Below, piece by piece: positions 33,197 through 44,715 of a stretch of 64,000 bases of DNA. Under the pieces are notes generated by a model that was not told the DNA's origin, ran no database searches, and saw nothing but the letters and a program-made list of their open reading frames with translations. A program made the position numbers and the translations under genes. Origin of the DNA: Brachycybe producta. Its lineage: Eukaryota; Arthropoda; Diplopoda; Playtdesmida; Andrognathidae. How positions within the stretch are numbered: the stretch's first letter is position 1; each line of letters opens with the position of its first letter. Location of the stretch: NCBI GenBank assembly GCA_036925085.1, contig JAUPFP010000006.1, positions 8,988,961 through 9,052,960 of the forward strand. Direction: 5' to 3'.

Positions 33197-33517
33197 CCTT
33201 AAAGTTGCTTCTAAAAATTTCATTCACAGAAGTTACAAAAACAAAAGAAAAATGTAAACGAGTCTTCTTTTTTTTTTGTTCCTTCTTGTCACTTTTTTTT
33301 TTCTCTGTCTCCTTTCAAATTTAACCAATTTAAAACAAATAATCTGTCACTGATCCGATGAGAAAAGTAGTTGAGAAACAAAAAAAAAACAATGAAAAAT
33401 AACAGCATGAACATTATACAAATTAAAATGGTAGAAAAACACAAAAAATATCAGCTTTTGTGTATTTAGAAAAATCAGACAAATGTGTGATTTATTTAGA
33501 AGAAAATCTTATGGTAA

Positions 33518-33755
33518 CAGGTTATATATAACTCTCTTCCTGAGACAAAAAAACAAAATTATCAAAAAACAAAATTATCCCCCATTCATGGGGGATAATT
33601 TTGTTTTGTGAGATTGACAATTGTATATTCATTTTGTTTTTTATATATGTGCTTGACAAATGCTTAATGCTGCATGTGGACTTTTATGTCCCTCTGCCAT
33701 AGGCCTATTTGGCTGCTAGCAGAATACTAATTGTAATTATAATTGTAACTATATT
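33518..33755 (+). mobile_element. LINE 3' end (family E) with inverted duplication
   Basis: AACTCTCTTCCTGAG, GATTGACAATTGTATATTCA, ATGCTGCATGTGGACTTTTA and a TTGTAATTATAATTGTAA tail. Upstream of the UTR a 17-bp arm pair (CAAAATTATCCCCCATT, then ATGGGGGATAATTTTG) forms a hairpin absent from the other copies. Confidence 0.75.
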
Positions 33756-33892
33756 TAAATTGAAAAACATGTTTAAACATGCTCAAGATGTTTTTATTGT
33801 TAATATAAAAAGAGCCCAGAGTTTAAAAAAATACAAGTGTAACCTAGGTGTACGAAATCGTTGTACGAAATTGGTGAGAAACAACTTCAATA

Positions 33893-34040
33893 CCTAGTAC
33901 ACACGTGATAATTTAAATGCATTTAAATAATAACGTGTTCTACGGAGAGCCCCGTGTGAAGGACAAACAAACAATGTGTCGAATTCAATTTATTCAGTTA
34001 ATAATCTGAAAATATTGAGTTAGTACTTAAATATCATTTT
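33893..34040 (-). repeat. family B MITE fragment
   Basis: TACCTAGTACACACGTGATA, GTTCTACGGAGAGCCCCGTG, TAATCTGAAAATATTGAG; truncated against Helitron-like H4. Confidence 0.75.
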
Positions 34041-34243
34041 CTCTTTCAAATATAAAAAAGGGGAGGGGATAATAGTAGCAAAATTAAACTAGAATTTTTT
34101 TTGCTCCGCCCTTTTATGAATTGGGTTGTTGGGTTTGTTACTTGGTCTGACGGCACAAAAGGGTGGAGGAAAAGAAATTCTAATGCTGGGCACAATTGCC
34201 TGTGAATTTTGCTCCCGTCATTTATGATGAGTTACACCACTAG
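34041..34243 (+). mobile_element. Helitron-like element H4, 5'-truncated
   Basis: Has the D-related insert (TTTTTGCTCCGCCCTTTTAT; AGAAATTCTAATGCTGG), then CTCCCGTCATTTATGATGAG, TTACACCA and CTAG (34240-34243). The stem has one mismatch relative to the others. Confidence 0.65.
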
Positions 34244-34253
34244 TATATATATA

Positions 34254-34636
34254 CTAGTGAGGTAACCCGTCATAAATGACGGGAGCAAAATTCACGAGCA
34301 ATTAATTGTGCGCATGCGCTTCGTTTTTTCTTTTTTTTTTACTCATTTCATTTCAATTTCAGTCACCCCTCCCACTTTTTCCCCTAAACGTTTCTCTCTC
34401 TCCCCCTTCTATACTTCCCAACCTTTTCCTCCTCTCCAATTTAATATCATGGGGTTCTTGGATGGGAAGGGTGCAACATATAGTTGACCTTGAGAGAAAA
34501 AAAAGCTGTTCATTTCTTCATTTATTTAAATTTATATAAATTCCGATGTGCTTCGATGATTGTACAGAGTTACTTCAGACAGACAGATAGATAGATAGAT
34601 AGACAGCCACACAGACCTGGGATATTATATATATAA
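34254..34636 (-). mobile_element. Helitron-like element H5
   Basis: Minus-strand 3' end CTAG at 34254 with the GACGG stem-loop. Shared body with GCGCATGCGC, ATTAAATTGGAGAGG, TCAAGGTCAACTATATGTTG. The 5' end has an expanded (GTCT)/(ATCT) microsatellite and CCAGGTCTGTGTGG. Faces away from H4, separated by TATATATATA. Confidence 0.7.
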
Positions 34637-34984
34637 CTAGTGGGATAACCCGCCATAAATGACGGGAGCAAAATTAACAGGCAATTGTGCGCATGCGCGT
34701 CGTTTTTTTCCTTTTTTTACTCCTTTCATTTCAATTTTCGTCACCCCCTCCCACTTTTCTCTCTCCCCCTCTACACTTTTCAACCTTTTCCCCTCTCCAA
34801 TTTAATATCATGGGGTTCTTTGGATGGGAAGGGTGCAACATATAGTTGACCTTGAGAAAAAAAAAACAGTTCATTTATTCAAATTTATATAAATTCCGAT
34901 GTGCTTCAATGGTTGTACAGCGTTATCCCCGAAAGAGAGAAAGATATATTACATGTAGAAAGACACACAGACCTGGCAATATAT
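34637..34984 (-). mobile_element. Helitron-like element H6
   Basis: Follows H5 head-to-tail: H5's 5' end (TATATATAA) directly abuts H6's CTAG (34637-34640). Same body as H1 and H5. Confidence 0.7.
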
Positions 34985-35592
34985 ATATATAATATTAAGC
35001 CAGGTCTGTGTGTGTGTGTGTGTTTGTGTGTGTGATTAACGCTGTACAATTTATATAAATTTAAATGAATAAATGAACCGCTTTTTTTCTCAAGGTCAAC
35101 TATATGTTACACACTCCACATCCAAGAACCCCATGATATTAAATTGGACAGGGGAAAAGGTTGGAAAGTGTAGAAGGGGAGAGAGAAACGTGGAGGGAGA
35201 AAAAGGGGGAGGGGTGACTGAAATTGAAATGTAAGGAGTAAAAAAAGGAACAAACGACGTGCATGTGCACACCAGAGAAAATGAAAAGCTCATTTTCTCT
35301 TTCAAATATAAAAAGGGGAGGGGATAATAGTAGCAAAATTAAACTAGAATTTATTACAGGCAATTGTGCCCAGCATTAGAATTTCTTTTGCTCCGCCCAT
35401 TTATGAACATCATCAATTAGTCTAATTGGTTTGTTACTTGGTCTGATGTCACATGCTCCGCCCTTTTCAATTTCTAATTGGTTTGTTACTTGGTCTGACG
35501 TCATAAAAGGGCGGATTAAAAGAAATTCTAATGCTGGGCACACATTGCCTATGAATTTGGCTCCCGTCATTTATGACGGGTTACCCCACTAG
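34985..35592 (+). mobile_element. Helitron-like element H7, near full length
   Basis: It starts with TATATATATAATATTAAGCC, AGGTCTGTGTGTGTGTGTG and AACGCTGTAC, and ends TTATGACGGGTTACCCCA plus CTAG (35589-35592), about 600 bp. It carries a longer version of the D-related insert with two GCTCCGCCC words and CTGACGTCATAAAAGGGCGG. H6 and H7 meet 5' end to 5' end over a shared TATATATA. Confidence 0.75.
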
Positions 35593-35957
35593 TTTATAAT
35601 ATTTCTGAGCCAGCAATTTCTTGTTTGATTTGCGCATTTTTCTTTTCCTAGCCTTTGTTTGTTTGCCTAGAGAATCCTTCAAAAAAAAAATAGGCTACTA
35701 TTTTTTTTAAAAAAAATCCTATCAGTATTCTTGAGTTGACAAATACTGTCCTATTTCTTAACTGTGTCAGTCAGAATGTTTATATATGTGAACTTAATCC
35801 TCAGATTATATTTACCTTTGTGACTTATATAATATAAAAAATAAAGCCACATACAAATACTTTAAGATGAACAGCAGTGAAACAACAAAAGCTAACAACT
35901 AAAAAAAGGAACTACTACAATGGGAGAGAGATTTTGCAAAAATAATCTGGACACAAT

Positions 35958-36000
<43 letters not shown>
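35593..36000. other. AT-rich stretch with (CT)n run
   Basis: A (CT)n microsatellite at 35962-35997. It yields a spurious Arg/Glu polymer in a minus-strand frame. Confidence 0.5.
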
Positions 36001-36860
36001 AAATGAATGAAGGAAAACCTGGTTTATACCTCTAAAAATGCAAGAAAAGGTGCATTTGAGAACACACCATGCTGTGACATCCTCGGAGTTAGCAACCTGC
36101 CTCGCTCCGAGAATATTTTTTTTTTCTTCAAGATGTCGTGACGATCGACAGATCGAAGGGCCAGCTGTGACCCTCCAGTATTCTTCAGTGGGTCCTAAGG
36201 GCTGGAAATCGTTAGTCAGCATTAAGGAACACTTCCCAAGATCAAAGATGTTTGCATTGAGGAACAATAGAGAGCTTCAAAGAATTTCGAGGTTTCTATG
36301 GCTGGCTCTTTCCTGTTTCTGATGAAACACTCTTCTGGTTATGTAGTAATTTTAAATAAAACACTGTTTGAAGCTGAATATGTTACTATCTCGCAACCAG
36401 AATAGGCTGTGTGTTTACACACAAAATTAACACATGCACCGCATCAGTATCCATTCTATAGCAACGAAAATGATCCTGTATGTCACATTACAGTGGTCCG
36501 TGGTCCTCAGAGACACTGAGGCGCCACTGTACACTGTACGGGACGTCCCAGGCAACTGTAAAAGAGGCCTCCCACCTCTTAGAAGAAACCAAAACAGAGC
36601 AGACGACAGAATAAAGAAAAGGAGAGTGACAGTGACCTATAAAGCACATCAAGATGGGTGCGGCCATCTGTCACAGAGCATCAACTCCAGGAGTGGGGGT
36701 GGTGTCAGGAGAAGAAAGAAATTTGACCTGGCAAAGCCTCCTTCCTTAATGGATTTTTCTTTCTTTTTGTCTTCACCACTCTTTGCACTAGTCCAAAAAC
36801 ATCTCCGCCCCTTACTTACAATGGGCTAGTATGCAGGAAAAAGTGTGGGCAATTCAGTGA
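36001..36860. other. GC-richer, non-repetitive stretch of unknown nature
   Basis: By eye this is the least AT-rich and least repetitive part of the window. A plus-strand frame at 36434-36829 begins MHRISIHSIATKMILYVTLQ and includes the basic stretch RRNQNRADDRIKKRRVTVTY; other frames at 36038-36322 (+) and 35899-36267 (-) are open but resemble no family I know. It shares no arms with the mobile elements here. It could hold host exons or UTR, an unrecognised LTR-element piece, or nothing. Confidence 0.3.
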
Positions 36861-36947
36861 AAAATGAGGTGGTGGGCGTAGACAGTAGGATATTGAATAA
36901 CCTGTCTTCTGATTTCACTATCCTATTCAAAATACTAGGGCAAATAC

Positions 36948-37227
36948 CAGGGACGTCATTTCAGTTTTTTTTTCAGGGGGGGGGGGGGGGGGCAAAACTT
37001 GACCGACTTGCTAATTTTGGTATATATGCAGGCCAGTGCTGCAAGACGTCTGCATATTGCCACTTAATATAAATTAGGTTTTGATGGATTTATTTATATT
37101 TGCAAGAAATTTGAAAAAAATATGCACAAGCTCTAGTTATAACATATGTATATACTGATTGTAATAACACAATTGTTTTTCGGGGGGGGGGAATGCCCCC
37201 CTTGCACCCCCCCAAATGACGTCCCTG
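36948..37227. mobile_element. hAT MITE, 280 bp, exact 8-bp TSD
   Basis: Termini CAGGGACGTCATTT and AAATGACGTCCCTG, flanked by perfect 8-bp GCAAATAC (36940-36947, 37228-37235). Subterminal G17 (36976-36992) and a C/G-rich partner near 37182-37212 extend the inverted repeat. Non-coding interior. Confidence 0.95.
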
Positions 37228-37235
37228 GCAAATAC

Positions 37236-38516
37236 TGTGGCTAGTACTGCCCCAGAGGTTTACATTTGTCACTAGAAAGCTAACTTTACTACCCCCATTT
37301 ACTATACTAATGTAAAACAGGCTTAAGAAGCAGACAATTCCGACTTCAATGCACCAAACATAATAAGCATGCTCAAATGCACCCCAAGTACTGCTTTCTG
37401 CCACTGAAACAGAACAATGAATAGAAATCTTATCAAATTCGATGAACCCACATGATTCAATTCCAAAAAGTCACTGCAGCCACCACACTTTATATCTAAG
37501 AAGTAACAACAACAACGACAAAAAAATACACCCAGAACATGTTTCTACGAAGATATCTTATGTATATTAAAGTTTAGATATCTTGAAGTCATTTTTCCGA
37601 TATCTTCTTTTTTTTCCCGCCATCTAAACCAGATACATAAACATAGTCAGATAAGTAGAGAAATACATTTTTTCCTTTACAGAAAGAAAACACATCTTCA
37701 ACAGAGGAGAGAGAAGATATAACTTTACTGTCATGTTTCAAAAAGACATTCTAGTGTCAAAATCAATTGGGCATATATATCAATACACAAGTGACATGAC
37801 ACATAAAATAACCATCTTTAAGGAAGTTAAAACTCCTTCTCTCCACATCTTAAAATTTTTGTTATAAACTCCTAAATATAGTCATTTCTGAAGAATATTA
37901 GTTTTGAACTTCAAATTCACATATGCCACCGTCATTACACCTACCTCTCTGTGAGCTACACATTTCCTATTAAATTGCAGTTTGTTTATTTTATTGATTT
38001 ATTTACATAAATACAAACTTAAAATACACACACACAAACAGTGTCTGTAAATCTTCAACTTTAATGGGAGTTATTTGTGTATTACGTGTACATGATCCTT
38101 GAATAATTTCCAAAAAAAAATATAGATTCCGAATTAAAGGCAACTTCAACTATACAAGAAACCTAGCAAATTGGAAAACTTTTTTATGCCAGCTTTTTTT
38201 GTTGTTCAAAGTTAAACAACTGAATAATTTTATGTGCAAAGGGTATTTTAAGAAATAGCCTTTTAAACATTTAATGAAATTACCGTGGAATTCTTTTAAT
38301 TACCAGTTGGTCATTTGATTCCTCTAGGATGTTAAGACAAATGGAACTTTTTTGAAAAGGATTTTATGCAAGAAAATAAATTTATATTATGGGGGAGGGG
38401 CTCTTTAATTTTCTGTCAAATGCAATTATTACAACTGCTACCAGAACACGTTGCATTTTGTTAGTTTATATATATCTTTGGGTTTTGACAATGCAATTTT
38501 GACCATGCTGCAATTG
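37236..38516. other. no supported gene
   Basis: AT-rich, unique-looking. No element ends recognised. Confidence 0.4.
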
Positions 38517-39164
38517 AACTTGCTGTTACACTAGCAACTTTTGATGCAAGAAAACTTGCAATGTGACATGCAACTAAAATGTTTATAATGTGCAGATATG
38601 ACATGCAACTGGATAAAACTTTCCTTTTAACTAGTGTCAAACTCAAGTCTCACCGATAGTTCAACAGACTTTTCATGTAACTTTCTGACAAACAACCAAT
38701 CAGGCCGTTTGCCGGAAATGACATATGTAACATTGAACGAATTCCCAGTTTCATGACTTCCGATTTATGAACTTCCAGCTAGTTGATCACAATATGGACA
38801 CAAACCAAGGGGGGCAGACATTGAAGAAAATCATGTACGATTTTCACTAAGATTCACAGCAGATCGTGTGGATGGGGAAAGTCATTTTAATTTTTAGCTG
38901 CATTTTACTTGGATATCCAGAATAGAATTGAAATTTTAAAATTCAGTAAAACGCGGATTAAAAGTAAAATGGCTTCCGATACCGTAAGAGATTCACCCGA
39001 ATGTCGGCCCCTTGACATAAACGAAGTTTTGAAAACTTGATTGGCAACTAGGTTGCGCATATTGTGATATAGAAGTTTATTACAAAGTTCTAGTTGCAAG
39101 TCACATCACAGGTCGCATAGCAAGTTGAATTGCATTGGAGGTTGCTAGTGTAATACTGGCTTTT
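38517..39164. mobile_element. TTAA-type palindromic element, copy 2 (decayed ends)
   Basis: Left end CTGTTACACTAGCAACTTTT, right end TTGCTAGTGTAATACTGGC. Shares CCAATCAGGCCGTTTGCCGG, AATATGGACACAAACCAAGG and AAATCATGTACGATTTTCAC with the 4.3 and 58.0-kb copies. The outermost bases have decayed so no duplication is seen. A minus-strand frame (38905-39099) matches the frame at 58095-58286 of copy 3. Confidence 0.75.
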
Positions 39165-39562
39165 CAAACACAAACAGTTATAGTAGAAAATTGTTTATAA
39201 TTCACGTTTTGAAACAAACGTTAATAATAAAACGAAATTCAAATACAAATAAATACAGTTAGATAAATTGGCAAACTTACTTTCATAATGACATCATTAA
39301 CCCCTCCATTGACCCCCTCCCCTCAAAAAAACTAAAACAAAGTTCCAATTCGAACTACAAGTTTTTATTTTTTTTTTCAAACACCCTGTATTATGCCAAA
39401 ATTGATAATTTTGATATTTTGACAGATACGTATACACATACATTCAGTAAGAAAAGATAATTTGACATATGCATCGATTTTGTTTGATTTAGTTGTATCT
39501 CTCTCAAAGGACTCTCACCTGACTTGACTGAGTACTCTTAGACTATTTGGTAGTAACTTCTA

Positions 39563-39630
<68 letters not shown>

Positions 39631-40030
39631 ATTGTTTTTTCAAAAAAGTGTTGTTTCTCTGAACGAAACTTGAAGGTATTATTATTATTATTGATTGCCC
39701 CCGATTTTCAATGCACGATATTTACCAATCAATATTTTTTTTCTTCTTCTTCTTCCTTGGTGTCTATTTTTGTGTGTTCAAATAAAAGAAGAAAACAAAA
39801 CAAAACAATAAGAAATCCCATGAGCTTTTATTTTTTACCTTGACGCCGCCCACTTTTATATTTTTTTTTTTGCTTCCTAGTTAAAATTACTTTTATTTTT
39901 CTTATATTTTTATTCCTATCATAATAAAAAAAAATAATGAGGAAAGTAGAAACGTTTATGCAAATCTAAATTCAAAAATGTATAAAATTGTATTATTTTT
40001 AAATAAAAAGTATGCTTTTATAGGAAAGGA
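39165..40030. other. AT-rich stretch with long (TC)n
   Basis: A (TC)n microsatellite spans 39564-39626 (about 31 units); an (ATT)n run is near 39678. The ORF over it is Ser/Leu polymer. Confidence 0.6.
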
Positions 40031-40056
40031 TTACACGTGGTGATTGTCCTTAAACC

Positions 40057-40260
40057 ACAGGCAATTAGAATTCGGGGCGAGTAGAAGTTGGCTCCGCCCT
40101 TTTTATGACGACCGGCAACTTCTAATTGGTTTGTTGTGTGGTTCAACGTTGAAAAGGGCGGAGCATGTGACGTCCGACTACATAACGAACCAATTAGAAG
40201 TTGCGTTCGTCATAAAAAGGGCGGAGCAACATCTGCTCGTCCCGATTTCTAATTGCCTGT
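40057..40260. mobile_element. family D MITE copy 3
   Basis: ACAGGCAATTAGAATTCGGG to TAATTGCCTGT. Flanks CCTTAAACC and TCCTAAACC (40048-40056, 40261-40269) are a 9-bp duplication with two differences. The centre has GTGACGTCCGAC. Confidence 0.88.
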
Positions 40261-40307
40261 TCCTAAACCACAGTCCAGTAATATTAATAAAGCACTATAC
40301 ATGGGCA

Positions 40308-40511
40308 ACAGGCATTTAGAAATCGGGACGAACACAAGTTGGCTCCGCCCTTTTTATGACGAACGCAACTTCTAATTGGCTGGTTATGTAGACTGATGTC
40401 AGATGCTCCTCTTTTTTCAAGGCGAACCACACAACAAACCAATTAGAAGTTGCCAGTCATCATAAAAAGGGCGGAGCCAACTTGTGTTCGTCCCGATTTC
40501 TAAATGCCTGT
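40308..40511. mobile_element. family D MITE copy 4, perfect 9-bp TSD
   Basis: ACAGGCATTTAGAAATCGGG to AAATGCCTGT, flanked by identical ACATGGGCA (40299-40307, 40512-40520). It lies in the opposite central orientation to copy 3 and interrupts the same LINE remnant 47 bp further on. Confidence 0.95.
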
Positions 40512-41239
40512 ACATGGGCATGGCAGACCACTCTAGGAAAATTAGGGAGATTTTTGCTAGGACAGATTCATATTATTGGTGTTTTTTTCCTAAATTTATA
40601 AGACAATGGAACTCTCTCTTCCTGAGCAAGTGGTGAATGGGGATAATTTTGTTTTGTGGGATATTCAATTGTTTATTCATTTTGTTTTTCATATATGTGC
40701 ATGTATATGTGCTTGACAATGCTTAATGCTGCATGTGGACTTTTATGTCCCTCTGCTATAGGGCCTATTTGGCTGCTAGCAGAGTACTATTTGTAATTGT
40801 AATTGTAATAAAAACAACAATCCTAAAAAAATGCAAAACTTACAAAAAAAATATCTATCATCTGATGCAAATTAAAAGACAAAACATTTATGCAAAAATG
40901 TGGCACATTTTTTTATAGAAACTATGCAACTTATGCAAACAAAAAATAAACCTCAAAAATGCAAAAATATGCAAGAAAATTATTTATTTTATTCAATTTT
41001 TTTAAAAAAAGGTATATTTAATGTATATTGCAACAACACAATGAAATGTCTGTAGCAAATTAATAGCTAAAATCACAAGAAATGATAACAGAACAGCGAT
41101 TCGGTTTAAGAAACTCCTTTGTAGAATTTTCTTTTAAAAAAGAATAAGTGAAAATATACCATTTTATACAAACTTCCAAAAAAAAATATGTAATTTGTGT
41201 TTTATGCATTTTTATTTTTGATTAAACTTATTGATCATT

Positions 41240-42415
41240 ATGGCAGTTATTATATGTTATAATTGGAGCTCTGATTTTTGCACAATGTCAAACAAATGTT
41301 TTTCAATTTGTGGCCCAAGTGCCAATTGTGTGACACCCTGTAGTAACAGAATGGTGAAACACCCAGCAGAAATTCCTCTCTGTCAACACGGCACCCATTG
41401 GTGCACAGATGTTCAGACTTGGGTGGCACGAATTCTAAGTGAATTCATGGAACCCAGTCCGACCATGAGAATTTGGAATAGAGTCCCAAAAAATCCTTTC
41501 CTTTTAAGGAAATATCCCCGGCCCAGGGTAATGATTGGCCCAGTTGGTCAATCATTGAGCCCTGAGGTGACAGTTGCCCCTCCCAGGAGACCGGACAAGT
41601 GAGCTTGAGACTTGAGTGTGAGGACAGTGAGAGTTTAGAGTTCAGAGATAGAAGTTTGAACGAGAGCCAGAGTTTGAGAGTCAAAACAGAAAAGTTCTAA
41701 CTTAAAAAGAGAGTGATTTTATGTAAAGAGTAGTACACAACTTTGTTATGTCAATCATAATAGTCAAAGTAAAAGAGTATATTTTATTTTACCAAAACAA
41801 GAGTGTTGTGTGCAGAGTTTATTGGGTTCTAGGACTCCGAAAATAACGGAGCACCCAGCAGAAGGCACTCAGACACCGCCTGAGTCCCTCTGCCTGGAGC
41901 CTCCAGCAACTCAACGAACGAGGACTGTGCCATCGGCATCGTCAAGTTCTATACCAAAGATCCCTGAGGAGACGGTCTTTTTGTGCGCCGTTACTAGGCC
42001 AGGCAAGTAAATGTTGCGCCCGGTAAAATCAACCCCTAGAGCAGAGACTGGCCCGCCGCCGACAACAACAGAGCCAGCACCGGCACCATCAATTCAACAA
42101 AGGAGTCGAAACGGTGGCACCAGAGGGCCAGCATCGTCACAACTGTGAAGAAACCATCATCATTTAGAGCAACTGCAATTATGCTTTTTCTTAACACAAA
42201 AAAGGCTGGTTAGAGAGGCTCGATGTCTGGTTATACTATCAATTGTCAACTAGAATTCTAGCCTTCAACCATTGTTTTTGATTGGAAAAAAACAAACATC
42301 TGTTGGTTGATCTAAACGAGATTGTTACTTCACAACTAGTCATTGGGCCACAGTTTGAGAAACAATTGCTTAATATGGCATAAAAATCCGAGCCCTAGTT
42401 ATAATGTACCCAAAA
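41240..42415. repeat. family G palindromic repeat, interrupted by LTR-like insertion
   Basis: Left arm 41240-41328 (TTATAATTGGAGCTCTGATT, CAATTTGTGGCCCAAGTGCC) and right arm and centre 42146-42415 (GAACTAG-type centre, GGGCCACAGTTTGAGAAAC, AATCCGAGCCCTAGTTATAA). Removing 41329-42145 restores the family order CCAATTGTGAAG seen in other copies. Confidence 0.7.
41329..42139 (+). mobile_element. LTR-like insertion, 811 bp, imperfect 6-bp TSD
   Basis: It starts TGTGACACCC and ends CATCGTCA, flanked by CAATTG (41323-41328) and CAACTG (42140-42145). Composition is clearly less AT-rich than the host repeat. The word CACCCAGCAGAA occurs twice (about 41361, 41851). A frame near 42010 starts MLRPVKSTPRAETGPPPTTT and is Pro/Thr-rich, ending at the element boundary. 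No retroviral-type enzyme domain is present. A solo LTR or a small LTR-derived non-autonomous element is the best reading. Confidence 0.55.
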
Positions 42416-42895
42416 CGGGGGGGGGGTTTGAGCCATCATTATGCATTTTATGCAAACTTTTGGCCTTACAATTATTTGTTTTTATTGAAAATAATAAAAA
42501 AAATTGTTTACGATTTTTTATTTCAAATTTAAAGATTTTTTTAAAAAAATATTCTTTTAACTTTATGATGATTTATTGGTGAAGATGATTTACAGAATAT
42601 TTTTTTCTGTAAACACCTGAAGATTATCATATAAATGGTTGTCTTTTTTTTAAATAATATGTCTTTGCAGAAGTAGTAGTTTAGGTATAAATTGAACATA
42701 TGTTAACTCCCCCCCCCTTTTTTGCAAAATAAAAAAGGCCAAACCGAAACAAGAAAAAATGCCAGAGGTAAAATGGTTGGTTGCATATTATCTAAAAATA
42801 ACACGAAAACTTTTAAAAAAGGGGTTTCCAAATTCGATCTTCAGAATCAAAAATCCCTTATTTTTAAACATGGTTCCAACTTTCATCTAATGTCG
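42416..42895. other. no supported gene
   Basis: AT-rich with short G7 and C7 runs. Confidence 0.35.
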
Positions 42896-43100
42896 GCAGG
42901 CAATTACAAATCGGGACGAGCAGAAGTTGGCTCCGCCCTTTTTATGACGACCGGCAACTTCTAACTGGTTTGTTGTGTGGTTCGACGTTGAAAAGGGCGG
43001 AGCATGTGACGTCAAACTACATAACCAACCAATTAAAAGTTGCGTTCGTCATAAAAAGGGTGGAGCCAATTTCTGTTCGTCCCGATTTCTAATTGCCTGT
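42896..43100. mobile_element. family D MITE copy 5
   Basis: GCAGGCAATTACAAATCGGG to TAATTGCCTGT. Flanks CTAATGTCG and CTAATATCG (42887-42895, 43101-43109), one mismatch in nine. The centre retains GTGACGTCAAAC. Confidence 0.92.
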
Positions 43101-43109
43101 CTAATATCG

Positions 43110-44265
43110 CGGCTTGAGGCGCTATCAACAACAACAAGGTGTTTACAAAGTGAAGCAACTTATAAAAGAATGCATGCGTTCTCTCACTCATGAGGGTGCA
43201 ATCATTTTTGAACACCTTGTACCATCAACTTCAGTAATGTCACACTAATGTAAAACTAATGACTAAATCAAGTGCAGAAATTATAAAAACGTAAGTTTGT
43301 TAATTAGTGTTAAATTTGGATAACTTTGACGCAACTTAATTACTTCAAAACCTATTATTCTACTATTTTAAAAGCAATTTTAACAAGAAACTGAAATTTT
43401 TTTAGAAAATAAAAGAATTCTAGAAAAATGACAACTTTGAACCTTTTTTGAGCAGCTTGAAGTTTTCATAAATCGCAAAATTTCATGAAAAATATTAAAT
43501 ATTAAAAAAATATTAAATATTAAAAAAATATTAAATATTTTAAAAAAGACTGTTATCTGCTTAAAGTCGAGTCATTTCAAACTCACATAACAATCAGAAT
43601 TCACCACCACCATACCTAAAGAAAGGCTTTTATTTGCATTTCCTCCCCCCCCCCCTCCCCCAGCTTTTTTTTAAAAAACAATTTTATAAAAAAAAAACGA
43701 ACTTTTTTAAATTTACATTTCTAACTGAATCAGTCAGTAACCTCGGGGACAGGTTCTTAAAACTGATCAATTTTCTTTCTTTCTTGCGTTTTTACTTTCC
43801 CGCCGTTTTTTAAACGTTTTTTTTTTAAAAAAAACGAACACGTTTTTTTAAATTTACAACACTAAAAATAATATACTATTCAGCTATCTTAAGCAAACGA
43901 ATGTGTCATATGCTTTTAATACAAGCTTCTCTCTCTCTATTAAGGATAGTATCGACCTGACACGTATACTAAATGACTGAAAGATAGATAATGAACTTTG
44001 TTGACACTTTTTTCCCCAAACAAAAATAAAACCTGTTCATATGGAAAAAAATATTTCATAGCTGAAAGCTCAAGATTACATCTTAGTAATTGACTCTTAA
44101 GATTTAAATGCATTGTCATTTTGCATCATTTCTTTCCACACAACCGCCCCCCCCCCAACACACACATACTGTATAACATTCCAAATTATTGCGCTTAAGA
44201 ATCTGACAGCCTGCAAGCATCAGGTCAATCGATAATGATAATAACAATAGTAATAATATAAGCGT
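43110..44265. other. AT-rich stretch, no supported gene
   Basis: Includes tandem AATATTAAATATTAAAAA words near 43490-43540, C runs near 43645 and 44149, and decayed family A-like words near 43380-43440. Confidence 0.4.
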
Positions 44266-44269
44266 TATT

Positions 44270-44310
44270 ATAAATTATAATTGTGATGCAAATAAATCTG
44301 CACTGCAAAA

Positions 44311-44355
<45 letters not shown>

Positions 44356-44715
44356 TAATGCTCAGAAATATGTATGCAATATCAAGCAAATGTTTCTCAA
44401 TTTGTGACCCAAATGCCAATTATGAAGTAATCATCATCATCATCATCAGCAGCAGCAGCAGCAGCATTAGAAGTAACTACAATTATGCTTTTTCTAATCC
44501 AAAAGGCTGGTTAGAGGCTATAGATGTCTCATTAATATCAGTTGTCTAACTAGAATTTTAGCCTTTAACCAGTGTTTATGATTTAAAATAATTGTTGGTT
44601 GATCTAAATGGGATTTGTTACTTCAAAATAGGCACTTGAGTTACAGATTGAGAAACTTGATATTGATATTGCAACCCTTGATATTGCATACAAATCCGAG
44701 CCCTAATTATTAACT
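44270..44715. repeat. family G palindromic repeat with trinucleotide tracts
   Basis: Arms ATCAAGCAAATGTTTCTCAA and GAGTTACAGATTGAGAAAC; centre GGCTGGTTAGAGGCTATAGA and TTTTAGCCTTTAACC. It contains (ATT)n at 44310-44354 and (CAT)n followed by (CAG)n at about 44432-44466. Confidence 0.65.

Larger units (their letters stand above)
40031..40812 (+). mobile_element. LINE 3' end (family E) split by two D MITEs
   Basis: LINE pieces at about 40031-40056, 40261-40307 and 40512-40812 join, on removing the D elements, into the same order seen uninterrupted at 15080-15414 (GTGATTGTCC..AACCAC, ACAGTCCAGTAATATTAA, CATGGGCATGGCAGACCACT and so on). It ends with a TTGTAATTGTAATTGTAAT tail. Confidence 0.85.

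Noticed and set aside
34306..34539. 77-codon ORF similar to frames at 12850-13110 and 60351-60559
   Set aside because: They translate the pyrimidine-rich body of the Helitron-like elements, in varying frames, with no conserved start or stop.
36845..37404. ORFs on both strands (75 and 104 codons)
   Set aside because: They span a hAT MITE with poly(G) tracts and so are not host coding.
39547..39843. 98-codon ORF starting with Ser-Leu polymer
   Set aside because: It is the (TC)n microsatellite followed by unremarkable AT-rich sequence.
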